Below are positions 10,601 to 19,200 of a stretch of 64,000 nt of DNA, one piece after another. The translations under genes and the position numbers were made by a program. The first letter of the stretch is position 1, and the number at the start of each line of letters is the position of its first letter. Source of the DNA: VRUE01 sp963727465 (GTDB taxonomy: Bacteria > Actinomycetota > Thermoleophilia > Solirubrobacterales > 70-9); NCBI GenBank assembly GCA_963727465.1, contig CAVSGL010000012.1, forward strand, positions 1-64,000, in the 5' to 3' direction. The notes beneath the pieces were generated by a model that saw nothing but the letters and a program-made list of their open reading frames with translations, was not told where the DNA came from and did not search any database.

Positions 10601-13188
10601 TGGAGGCGCCGATGGTGCTGCCTCCATCGACGGCGCTACAGCTACAGGTCTCGGTCTCGGCTCCAGGCGAGGACGGCGCCCGCGCGATCTCGATCCACTC
10701 CCGTCCCCAGGACGGCGGCGAGGAGCCCGGTGGAAACGACCGGGAATGGACCGCCCACGCCGCCGGTGTCCTCTCCGCGCGGGCGCCCGCGCAGCGGGAG
10801 CAGCTCGGCGACTGGCCGCCCGCCGGCGCCGAGCCGATCGAGGTCGAGTCCCTCTATGACCGCCTCGCCGAGCGCGGGTTCGGCTACGGCCCCGCCTTTC
10901 AGGGCCTCACCGCCGCCTGGCGCGACGGCGCGTTCGTCTACGCCGAGGTCTTCCTCGCCGGGGAGCGGGCGCCGGACGCGAAGCTCTTCGGCCTACACCC
11001 GGCGCTGCTGGACGGCGCCTTTCACGCGGCGCTCGACGTCGCTCTCGCCGATGCCGGCCCGGCGGAGCTGCCGCTTCCCTTCTCCTGGCGCGGCGTGCGC
11101 ATCGACTCGCCGGGAGCGTCCTCGCTGCGGGTGCGGGTGGCGAGCGGAGCGCAGGGCTTCAGCCTGCTTGCCGCCGACGGGCTCGGCGCCCCCGTCGTCG
11201 CGATCGAGTCGCTTGCGATGCGGCCGCTGGAGCCGAGCCAGCTCGAGGGCCGTGGCGGCACGGCCAGGCCCCTCCACGCGCTCGAGTGGACGAGCGCCGG
11301 GCCGCCGGCGTCGGCGAACGGGTCGGACCCGACGCGCACGGTGGCGCTCGGTGGGGCCGACGTCTCCGGCATCGGGGCCGAGCCCTACGCCGACCTCGCG
11401 GCCCTGCTGGGGGCCATCGAGGAGGGCGCCGCGGTTCCCGAGGTCGTCGTCGCGGGTTTCGGGTCGGCTGCCCTCCTCGACGAGGCGGGCGCAGACGTCG
11501 CCGCGGCTTCGGGCGCCGCCGCCGAGCTCGCCCTCGCGCTGGCCCAGGACTGGGCCGCCGCGGAGCCCCTGCGCGCCTCCCGCCTCGTCTTCCTCACCCG
11601 CAATGCGGTCGCTGTGGGTGCCGGCGAGGACCCCGATCTGGTCGTCGCACCCGTGTGGGGCGTGCTGCGGGCGGCGCAGTCCGAGCACCCGGGTCGTTTC
11701 GCCCTGGTCGACCTGGACCGCGATGGCGCCTCGCCGGCCACCCTGCGCGCCGCATTCGACGGAGCGCACGGCGAGCCCCAGCTCGCCGTGCGTGGAGACG
11801 CGCTCCTCGCCCCCCGCCTGGTCGCCGGCGAGGCACAGCCGGCGCCGGACCCGGACGCCGCCTCGGTCGACCCCGAGCGGACCATCCTGATCACCGGCGG
11901 CACCGGCGGACTGGGCAGGCTCTTCGCCCGTCACCTGGTCGAGCGCCACGGCGCTCGCCACCTGCTCCTCGTCAGTCGCAGCGGCAGGCGGGCCGCCGGG
12001 GCGGCCGAGCTCGAGGCGGAGCTGAGCGCGCTGGGAGCGGAGGTGACCGTCGCCGCCTGCGACGCCTCCGAGCGCGAGCGGCTGAAGGAGCTGATCGACG
12101 AGCTGCCCGAGCAGCATCCACTGGGCGCCGTCGTCCACGCCGCCGGGGTGCTGGACGACGGTCTGCTCGAGTCGCTCGACCCGGAGCGCATGCGCCGGGT
12201 CATGCAGCCCAAGGCCGACGCCGCCTGGCGCCTGCACGAGCTGACCGAGGAGCTCGAGCTGTCCGACTTCATCCTGTTCTCCTCCGCGGCCGGGCTCCTC
12301 GGCAACGCCTCGCAGGCCAACTACGCGGCCGCCAACGCGTTCCTCGACGCGCTCGCAGCTCACCGGCGCGCCAGAGGGCTGCCCGCCACCTCGCTCGCCT
12401 GGGGGCTCTGGGGCGACGAGGGCGGGATGGCCGGGGGAATCGGCGAGGCCGGCCTGGCACGGCTGCGGCGCACCGGCTTCGCGGCGCTGTCCGGCGAGCA
12501 GGGACTCGAGCTGTTCGATGCCGCTCGCGCTTCGACCGCGTCGCTGCTGGCGCCGGTCCGGTTCGACGCGGCGGCGCTGCGCGCCGCCGCCGCGGCGGGG
12601 GTTCTGCCGCCGCTGCTCAGCGGACTCGTGCACACGGGCGGGCGCCGTCCCACGCAGGCGGGCTCCCTGGCGCGCCGACTCGCCGGAGTGGCCGAGGCGG
12701 ACCGGCAGGCGGCGGTACTCGAATTCGTGCGCGGCCACGTCGCCGCGGTGCTCGGACACGGCACCGCGGAGGCGGTTGAGACCGAGCGGGCCTTCCAGGA
12801 GATGGGCTTCGACTCGCTCGCCGCGGTCGAGCTGCGCAACCGGTTGGGTGCCGCCTCCGGCCTGCGCCTGCCGGCGACCCTCGTCTTCGACCACCCGACC
12901 CCGGCGGCGATCGCCGCCTACCTGGCGGCCGAGGTGTCCGCCGGGGAGGGCGGACCGAGGCAGGCGTCGGGGGAGACCGCGTTCAGGGAGGCGCTCGCCC
13001 GCGTTCCGATCTCCCGTCTACGCGACGCCGGAGTGATGGGCACGCTGATGGAACTTGTAGATGTCGAGGCGGATTCCCTTGAATCGCGCGACGACATGGT
13101 CGGGCGAATCAGGGAGATGGACATCGACGAGCTGGTCGAGCAGACGCTCGAGCAGCAGGCGGCGGGCGGGGCGGGTGAGGAAGCGTGA
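3193..13188 (+). CDS. Type I modular PKS, gene 1 (clean part): AT-DH-ER-KR-ACP of module B, all of module C, C-terminal docking region
   Basis: Multimodular polyketide synthase subunit, acting in the cytosol as a homodimeric assembly-line enzyme. The start given is only the first in-frame Met. The frame is genuine from about 2923, and the true N-terminus lies before the window. Order: AT 3154-4130 (GHSQGE, YAAH), DH 4252-5090, ER 5638-6594, KR 6610-7290, ACP 7438-7665 (Ser codon 7543); then KS 7720-8985 (Cys codon 8233), AT 9295-10275 (HAFH), DH 10399-11235, KR 11878-12560, ACP 12706-12935 (Ser 12814). The last 80 or so residues form a docking region ending in an acidic helix (MDIDELVEQTLEQ), which should hand the chain to gene 2. 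The stop overlaps the gene 2 start by 4 bp. Modules B and C are clearly more diverged from the rest than the modules of genes 2-4 are from each other. Confidence 0.95.
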   Translation: MAHRLLEVAPPFREAIEQCEQALSPHVAWSLREVLADEEGAWLDRLDIVQPALFAVMVALARLWRVCGVTPAAVLGHSQGEIAAAHVAGALSLEDAARAIAARAAAMAKIAGKGTMASVSLRVEQLRDLLAPHGARLSLAAINGPASQIVSGEVEAVEALLARCEAEGIRAQRIAVDYAAHSPQIDGLREELLEAFAPIEPMPAAIPIYSTVSGEQVAGESLDGAYWYRNLRETVLFEPALANLIGEGRRRFVEISPHPVLAFGIQESAEASVAGEPVAVVESLRRDEDPARRFALSLGAAYAGGIDLDWEALFAGSGAKRIPLPTYPFQRERYWLSGSSGRGDLSAAGLAEADHPLLGAALASPRGEGFTLTGRISLSTHPWLTDHAVSGTVLLPGTALLELALAAAERCGAPGVAELTLRTPLILTEQSAASIQVAVSGPDERGRREIAIYSRAEGADGKGEAQWAANAGGALSAAPEQLPEPLGEWPPPGASELEAQFLYDRLAELGYDYGSVFQGLTEAWEGGGGEVYAEVALGEDQREAASRYLAHPALFDAALHAIPYLGGADATLRLPFSWSGVGIGRTGAARLRVRLTRAGEGAVRLELWDGEGLPVARVESLALREIPPGQLKSGPDAPSELFELGWRPSELAEPRGERGSVEELGERALAEIAGAQDPPRAIVWRHRAPSGTQVAAGAAREGAGRALELIQAWLAEDSLAQTKLVFLTERAVAAGAGESPELAGSALWGLVRSAQAEHPGRFGLVDSDGVGASEDVLAAAALDSEPQLALREGAALRPRVAPAGESGDLLVPPAGPWRLAASAEGTLEGLSLEPWPEAAAELGAGEVRVAMRAAGVNFRDVLIALGLYPGTAELGSEGAGVVVEVGEEVRDLAPGDRVMGMVLGSLGPLARADARLLTPIPAGWSFAQAAAIPTVYLTALHGLHDLAALREGERVLIHAGAGGVGMAAICLAQRAGAEVFATASPAKWEVLEGLGLDRDHIASSRDLAFREEFMDASGGEGMDVVLNSLAGEFVDASLDLLGEGGRLIEMGKTDIRDPERIASSHPGVAYRAFDLIETGADRMGELLARVSAQFAAGELRHAPCRSWDIRRAPEAFRHLREGHNVGKVVLKIPQPLDREKTVLITGATGGLGALVARRLVAEHGARHLLLASRSGEAAEGATELRAELEALGATVRIAACDVSDRAQLEDLLAGIDPERPLGAVFHAAGALADATVASMDREQLEAVFAPKAEAALHLHELTGEAPLEAFVCFSSIAGTMGTPGQANYAAANVFLDALAARRRAEGRPATSIAWGLWAARSAMTRELGEADLRRLERLGVQTLSDEQGLELFDAALRSDDPLCLAIRVSRSGLAAQARAGSLPAIFSGLVRTPARRASGGALGATLASLPEAERLRHVETLVAAEVAAVLGHGSAMQVEPTRAFKELGFDSLAAVELRSRLEQATAVSLSATAVFDYPNLAALAERLLSIALDQSPGRRSPRRLAPSEEPIAIVGMACRYPGGVASPEELWRLVAEGRDGIAGFPADRGWNLERLYDPDPDQPGTSYAREGGFLADPAGFDAEFFGIAPREALAMDPQQRLLLETCWEALEDAGIAPAALAQSATGVFAGLSSRDYVVGAGAAARETEGYRLTGAITSVASGRVAYALGLEGPAMTIDTACSSSLVAIHLAAQALRGGECELALAGGATVLATPEIFTEFARQRGLAPDGRCKSFADAADGTGFSEGVGVVLLERLADARENGHEVLATIRGSAVNQDGASNGLTAPNGPSQERVIRQALANAELEPRDVDAVEAHGTGTTLGDPIEAGALLATYGQDRERPLRIGSLKSNIGHTQAAAGVAGVIKMAMALREGLLPKTLHVDTPSSKVEWGRGAVELLTEQLPWEQNGRPRRVGVSSFGISGTNAHLILEQALPEDRPAAQTAPLVGPVPLPLSAKSEPALTAAAERLRTRLEAEPGLDPTDLAYSLATARTAFEQRAVAIGSDRKELLAALAALSAGEPSPDVLRARARQGKLAFLFSGQGSQRLGMGSELRETDAVYAASFAAVCEQLDAELVEPLAEVVFAAGAEAATRLDRTSYAQPALFAVEVALFRALESRGLRPDLLAGHSIGELAAAHLAGVLSLPDAARLVCARARLMGELPGGGAMLALAAGEREVAAWVEGREERIAIAAINSPSSCVLSGAAEAIEEAEGHFAAEGRKTKRLAVSHAFHSPLMEPMLAEFAEVARGLDYSAPQIPIVSNLTGGLLSDEQAADPAYWVSHVRQPVRFADAVRTIADQGASALVELGPDPVLLGMAEETLGEQAGVASVATLREGRPELRALSAALAAAHAAGAGIDWDAFFAGTGAGRVPLPTYPFQHERFWLAPSAGAGDLGAAGLAEADHPLLGAAIEDPESGALTLTGSISLATHPWLADHAVLETPILPATAFLELALAAAARADCEAVDELTLEAPMVLPPSTALQLQVSVSAPGEDGARAISIHSRPQDGGEEPGGNDREWTAHAAGVLSARAPAQREQLGDWPPAGAEPIEVESLYDRLAERGFGYGPAFQGLTAAWRDGAFVYAEVFLAGERAPDAKLFGLHPALLDGAFHAALDVALADAGPAELPLPFSWRGVRIDSPGASSLRVRVASGAQGFSLLAADGLGAPVVAIESLAMRPLEPSQLEGRGGTARPLHALEWTSAGPPASANGSDPTRTVALGGADVSGIGAEPYADLAALLGAIEEGAAVPEVVVAGFGSAALLDEAGADVAAASGAAAELALALAQDWAAAEPLRASRLVFLTRNAVAVGAGEDPDLVVAPVWGVLRAAQSEHPGRFALVDLDRDGASPATLRAAFDGAHGEPQLAVRGDALLAPRLVAGEAQPAPDPDAASVDPERTILITGGTGGLGRLFARHLVERHGARHLLLVSRSGRRAAGAAELEAELSALGAEVTVAACDASERERLKELIDELPEQHPLGAVVHAAGVLDDGLLESLDPERMRRVMQPKADAAWRLHELTEELELSDFILFSSAAGLLGNASQANYAAANAFLDALAAHRRARGLPATSLAWGLWGDEGGMAGGIGEAGLARLRRTGFAALSGEQGLELFDAARASTASLLAPVRFDAAALRAAAAAGVLPPLLSGLVHTGGRRPTQAGSLARRLAGVAEADRQAAVLEFVRGHVAAVLGHGTAEAVETERAFQEMGFDSLAAVELRNRLGAASGLRLPATLVFDHPTPAAIAAYLAAEVSAGEGGPRQASGETAFREALARVPISRLRDAGVMGTLMELVDVEADSLESRDDMVGRIREMDIDELVEQTLEQQAAGGAGEEA
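7720..12935 (+). other. Module C: KS-AT-DH-KR-ACP, malonyl AT, DH motif altered
   Basis: KS Cys codon 8233, AT 9295-10275 with HAFH (9877-9888), DH 10399-11235, KR 11878-12560 (ITGGTGGLG, LDD, B-type), ACP Ser codon 12814. The DH motif HxxxGxxxxP reads HAVLETPILP: the Gly is Glu (codon 10510) and the following Pro-Gly is Pro-Ala. The Asp/His motif LLDGAFH is kept. If the DH works, this module leaves an alkene; if not, a B-type hydroxyl. Confidence 0.85.
12950..13188 (+). other. C-terminal docking region of gene 1
   Basis: Follows the ACP of module C. Contains a helix FREALARVPISRLRDAG, a charged linker, and the terminal helix MDIDELVEQTLEQQ. This is the usual form of actinobacterial class 1 tails that pair with N-terminal helices such as MSATPERIAEALR at the start of gene 2. 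It closely resembles the tail of gene 3. Confidence 0.8.
13176..13183 (+). promoter_or_regulatory. Ribosome binding site of gene 2
   Basis: TGAGGAAG inside the end of gene 1; GAGG lies four bases before the GTG at 13185. With the 4-bp stop/start overlap this suggests translational coupling. Confidence 0.6.
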
Positions 13189-13286
13189 GCGCCACGCCCG
13201 AGCGAATCGCCGAGGCGCTGCGCGTCTCGCTGACGGAAGCGGAGCAGTTGCGGCAGCAGAACCGCAAGCTCCGCGAGGCCTCGAAG
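13185..13286 (+). other. N-terminal docking helix of gene 2
   Basis: About 34 residues before the KS with a heptad-like pattern (SLTEAEQLRQQNRKLREA). Same class as the helix of gene 4; different from that of gene 3. Expected partner: the tail of gene 1. Confidence 0.8.
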
Positions 13287-16200
13287 GAGCCGATCGCGAT
13301 CGTCGGCATGGCCTGCCGCTACCCCGGCGGGGTCGCCTCCCCCGCGGGGCTGTGGGAGCTGCTCGCGGGGGGCGGGGACGGGATCACCGAGTTCCCCTCC
13401 GATCGCGGCTGGGACCTCGAGCGCCTCTACGACCCCGACCCGGAGAGCCACGGCACCAGCTACGGCCGCGAAGGCGGCTTCCTGCACGACGCGCCCGAAT
13501 TCGACGCGAAGTTCTTCGACGTCTCGCCTCGCGAGGCGGCGGCCACGGACCCCCAGCAGCGCCTCCTGCTGGAACTCTGTTGGGAGGCGCTCGAGGACGC
13601 GGGGGTCGATCCGTCCGGGCTCGGGGGCACGCCGGCCGGAGTCTTCGCCGGCGTCATGCATCACGACTATGGCGGCAGTCTCGACCGTATTCCTCCTGCG
13701 GTCGAGGGGTACGTGAGCACGGGCACCGCCGCCAGCGTCGCCTCCGGCCGCGTCGCCTACGCCCTCGGCCTCGAGGGCCCGGCGATGACGATCGACACCG
13801 CCTGCTCGTCCTCGCTGGTCGCCCTGCACCTGGCCTCCCAGGCACTCAGGGGAGGGGAGTGCGAGATGGCGCTGGCCGGCGGGGTGACCGTGCTGGCGAC
13901 GCCGATGGTCTTCACCGAGTTCTCCCGCCAGCGCGGCCTCGCCCCCGACGGCCGCTGCAAGTCCTTCGCCGAGGGGGCGGACGGGGTCGGTTGGGCCGAG
14001 GGCGTCGGCATGCTCGTCCTCACCCGCCTCTCGGAGGCAAAGCGCCAGGGCCGCCCGATCCTCGCCGTGGTCAGGGGCAGCGCCGTCAACCAAGACGGCG
14101 CCTCCAACGGCCTCACCGCCCCCAACGGCCCCTCCCAGCAGCGGGTGATCCGCCAGGCGCTGGCAAACGCGGGCCTCGAGCCCAAGGACGTCGACGTGGT
14201 CGAGGCCCACGGCACCGGCACCACCCTCGGCGACCCGATCGAGGCCCAGGCGCTGCTCGCCACCTACGGCCAGGAGCGCGAGAACGGAGCGCTGCGGCTC
14301 GGCTCGATCAAGTCAAACATCGGCCACACCCAGGCAGCGGCGGGAGTCGCCGGCGTGATCAAGATGACGATGGCGCTGCGCGAAGGCGCCCTGCCCAGGA
14401 CCCTGCACGTCGATGCGCCCTCGACCAAGGTCGACTGGACCGCAGGTCAGGTCGAGCTGCTGACCGAGGCCGAGCCCTGGCGGCCAAACGGCAGACCGCG
14501 CCGCGCCGGCATCTCCTCCTTCGGCATCTCGGGCACCAACGCCCACGTGATCTTGGAGGAAGCGCCGGCTCCCGTTGAGGCAGAGGAGAGAGAAGAGGCG
14601 AAGCCCCTCTTGGAGGGCCCCGTCCCCCTGCCGCTCTCGGCCAAATCGAAGCCCGCCCTGGCAGACGCCGCCGCCCGCCTCGCCTCCCACCTGCGAGAGC
14701 ACCCCGAACTGGACCCCACCGACATCGCCCACTCCCTGGCGAAGACCAGAAGCGCCTTCTCCCACAGGGCGGTGCTCCTGGCCGCCGATTCCAAGGAGCT
14801 GCTCGGCGAGCTCGACGCCCTCGCTGAGGGCAGGCCCTCAACCCCCACCGAGAGCGCAGGGGCGGGCCGCCTCGCCTACCTGTTGAGCGGCCAGGGCTCT
14901 CAGCGAGCCGGCATGGGCAGCGAGCTGTATGAGAGCTCCCCCGCCTTCGCCGCCGCCTTCGATCGGATCTGTGAGCCCCTGAGCGCAGAGCTCGGCTGCT
15001 CGCTCGAGGAGATCGTCTTCGCAAAGGGCGAGGCCGCCCAGGAGAAGCTGAACGACACCACCTACGCCCAGCCCGCCCTGTTTGCGATCGAGCTCGCCCT
15101 CGCGCGCACGCTGGAGGCAATCGGGATGAAGCCCGAACTGCTCGCCGGGCACTCGATCGGCGAGCTCGCCGCCGCCCAGATCTCCGGCGTGCTCTCGCTC
15201 CCGGACGCGGCAAGGCTCGTGGTCGCCAGGGGCGCCCTGATGGGCGCCCTGCCCAAGGAAGGGGCGATGCTCGCCGTGGCCGCAAGGGAGGCGGAGGCAG
15301 CGGCGGCGATCGCGGGCAGGGAGGCAGAGCTCTCGATTGCCGCGATCAACTCACCCACCTCGGTGGTCCTCTCCGGCAAGGAGGGGGCGATCGCAGAGCT
15401 CGAGGCCGCCTGGGCAACGCAAGGGCGAAAGAGCAAGCGCCTGGCGGTCTCCCACGCCTTCCACTCGCCCTTGATGGAGCCGATGCTCGCGGAGTTCGCC
15501 GCGATCGCCGGAAGCCTCGACTACCACCCGCCCCAGATCCCGATCGTCTCCAACCTGAGCGGCGGGCTGCTGAGCGAAGAGCAGGCCACCGACCCCGCCT
15601 ACTGGGTCTCCCAGGTGCGCCAGCCGGTGCGCTTTGCAGACGCGGTCGCGACCCTCGCAAAGCAGGGCGCAGGCGCCCTGGTGGAGATCGGCCCCCAGCC
15701 CGCCCTCACCCCGATGGCCGAGGAGTGCCTGGCCCAGGCAGAGCCCAAAGAGCGCCCGGCCCTGATCTCCACCCTGCGCGAGCAAAGGCCCGAGCCCCAT
15801 ACGCTCGCCACCGCCCTCGCCAGGGCCCACGCCGCCGGCGTCGAGCTCGACTGGGATGCCCTGTTCAGGGGCCGCTCGCCCAAGCGCGTCCCCCTGCCCA
15901 CCTACCCCTTCCAAAGGCAGCGCTACTGGCTGGAGGGGGGCCTTGGCTCCTCCGATCCGACCGCGATCGGCCAGGCCCCCGCCGATCACCCCCTGCTGGG
16001 CGCCGCAGTGGAGCTGGCCGGCACCGATCGGGAGGGCCTGCTGCTCACCGGCCGCCTCTCGCTGAAGACCCACCCCTGGCTGGCCGAGCACGAGGTCGCC
16101 GGCAACGTCCTGCTCCCCGGCGCGGCCTTCGCCGAGCTCGCCCTGAGCGCGGGGGAGAGGGCGGGGGCGGAGCGCCTGGCAGAGCTCACCCTCGCCGCCC

Positions 16201-19200
16201 CCCTGATCGTCCCCGCCCAGGGGGCGGTGCAGATCCAGCTCAGCGTCTCCGAGCCCTCCGGGGAGGGCGCCAGGGAGATCTCGATCCACTCGCGCCCCGA
16301 GGCAGACCCCGAGGGGGAGCCCCAGCCCTGGACCCTGCACGCCACCGGCACGCTCGCCGAGGACAGCGCCGAGCCCCCCGCGCCGCTTGCCCAGTGGCCG
16401 CCCCAAGGAGCCGAGCAGATCGAGCTGGCCGGCTTCTATGAGGGCCTCGCAGACCTCGGCCTCGCCTACGGCCCCGCCTTCCAGGGCCTCGGCGCCGCCT
16501 ACCGCAAGGGCAAGCAGATCTACGCCGAGGTATCGCTTGCGCCCAAGCAACGCGAAGAGGCGGCCTCCTTTGCGATCCACCCCGCCCTGCTCGACGCCGC
16601 CCTGCACGCGGGGGCGATGCTGCTGGGCTCTGAGCAAGAGGGGAGCCTGCGCCTGCCCTTTGCCTGGAGCGGCGTCTCGATCGCCGCCCAGGGAGCGGAC
16701 GAGCTGCGCGTGCGCCTCAGCGCGGCCGGCGAGGGGGCGATCGCGCTCGAGCTCTATGACCAGGCGGGGATCGCGGTCGCAACCGTCGAGTCCCTGCTCA
16801 CCCGCCCGCTCTCCAAGGACCAGCTGACCCAGCAGCGGGCCCAGACCCCCTATGAGATCCGCTGGAGCGAGGTCGAGCTCAAAGCCCAAGGCCGAGAGGA
16901 CGAGCCGCTGCTCTGGCGGCCGCAGCCAAAGCAGGGCCTGCCCGCGGCAGCCGAAGAGATCGCCCGGGAAGCCCTTGAGCGCATCCAGGACTTCCTCGCC
17001 GACGCCGACAACGAGGGCAGGAGGCTGGCGATCGCAACCGCAGGCGCGATCGCCACCACCGAGGATGAGTCCCCCGAGCTCTCCCTCGCCCCCATCTGGG
17101 GCCTCGTGCGCTCCGCCCAGGCAGAGCACCCCGGCCGCTTCGTCCTGATCGACACCGATGGCAGCGAGGCCTCGGGCGAGGCGCTCGCCCGCGCCGCCGC
17201 CCAGGCCACAGAGCCCCAGCTCGCCCTGCGCGAGGGCAGGGCGCTCGCCCCCCGCCTCCAGGCGGCCCAAGACGACGCCGACTCGCTGCTGCCCCCGCCG
17301 GGCCCCTACCGGCTCGAGTCCTCTGGCAGCGGCAGCCTCGACGGGCTCTCGCTGGTCGCCAACCCGAGGGCGACGGAGCCGCTCGGCCCGACCGAGGTGC
17401 GGATCCAGATGCACGCCGCGGGGCTCAACTTCCGCGACGTCCTGATCGCCCTCGGCCTCTACCCGGGCAAGGGCAGGATCGGCGGCGAAGGCGCCGGCGT
17501 CGTATCGGAGGTCGGCTCCCAGGTAGAGGACCTCGCCCCCGGAGACCGCGTGATGGGCATGGTCCCCGACTCCTTCGCAGCGGTGGCGGTGAGCGAGGAG
17601 CGCACCCTGGTTCGGATCCCCGAGGGCTTCTCCTACGAGCAGGCGGCGGCGATCCCCACCGTCTACCTGACCGCCTACATGGGCCTCTTCGACCTGGCCG
17701 GGCTGAAGCGGGGCGAGCGGGTCCTGATCCACGCCGGCGCGGGCGGCGTCGGCATGGCGGCGATCCAGCTCGCCACCCAGGCCGGGGCGGAGGTCTTCGC
17801 CACCGCCAGCCCCGCCAAGTGGGAGGCGCTGCGCGAGCTCGGAGTCCCCGAGGAGCGCATCGCCTCCTCGCGCGATCTCGGCTTCAAGGACGCCTTCCTC
17901 GAGGCGACCGGGGGAGAGGGAGTCGACGTCGTTCTCAACTCGCTCGCCAAGGACCACGTCGACGCCTCGCTCGAGCTCCTGCCCGGGGGCGGCCGCTTCC
18001 TGGAGATGGGCAAGACCGACATCCGCGACCCCGCGCAGATCGAGGCAAACCACCCCAACGTCACCTACCGCGCCTATGACCTGATCGAAGCCGGCGCCGA
18101 GCGCATGGGGGAGATGCTCAGCGAGGTCGTCTCGCGCTTCGCGGCGGGCGAGCTCGACCACTCCCCGCTCGCCGCCTGGGACCTGCGCCGGGCCCCGCAG
18201 GCGTTCCGCCACTTAAGAGAGGGCCGCAACACCGGCAAGGTCGTGCTCACGATCCCCCGCCCGCTCGACCCCGCCAAGACGATCCTGATCAGCGGCGGCA
18301 CCGGCGCGATGGCCGCCCAGATCTCCCGCCACCTGATCAGCGAGCACGGGGCAAGGCACCTGCTGCTGGCGAGCCGCTCGGGGGCAAAGGCAAAGGGCGC
18401 CAAAGAGCTGAAGCAGGAGCTCACCGAGTTGGGCGCCGAGGTGCGCATCGAGGCCTGCGACGTCTCCGACCCCAAAGCGCTGAAAGCGCTGCTGGGCAAG
18501 GTCCCCAAGGCCCACCCCCTGGGGGCGGTGATCCACACCGCGGGAGCGCTCGATGACCGCACGCTCGAGAGCCTCGACCCCGAGAGCCTCGCCACCGTCT
18601 TCGCCCCCAAGGCAAACGCCGCCCAGCACCTGCACGAGCTGACCGAGGGCACAGAGCTCGACGCCTTCGTCCTCTTCTCCTCGGCCGCCGGCGCCCTCGG
18701 CTCCCCCGGGCAGGCCAACTACGCCGCCGCCAACGTCTTCCTGGACGCGCTCGCGGCAAGGCGCCGCGCGGAAGGCCTGCCGGCCACCTCGATCGCCTGG
18801 GGCGCCTGGGTGCAGCAGAGCGGCCTCACCGCAGAGCTCGGCGAGGCCGACCTGAAGCGCATGCGCCGGGCCGGGATCGAGCCGCTCTCTGACGCGCAGG
18901 GCCTCGAGCTCTTCGACGCCTGCCTCGGCTCACCGCGCCCCCTCTGCCTGGCGATCGGGCTGAACCGCCAGGGGCTGCGCGCCCAGGCCGATGCCGGTCT
19001 TTTGGCGCCGATCTTCTCGGGCCTGATCCACTCGGGGTCAAAGCGCCGCTCGGCGGGGGGCGGAGCGCTTGCGGCAAAGCTCGCCGCCCTGCCCGAAAGC
19101 GAGCGCGCCGCCCACCTGCTCGAGCTGATCGCGGGAGAGGCGGCGGTGGTGCTGGGGCACGGCTCGGCGACTGCGGTCGACCCCGGCGAAGCGTTCAAGG

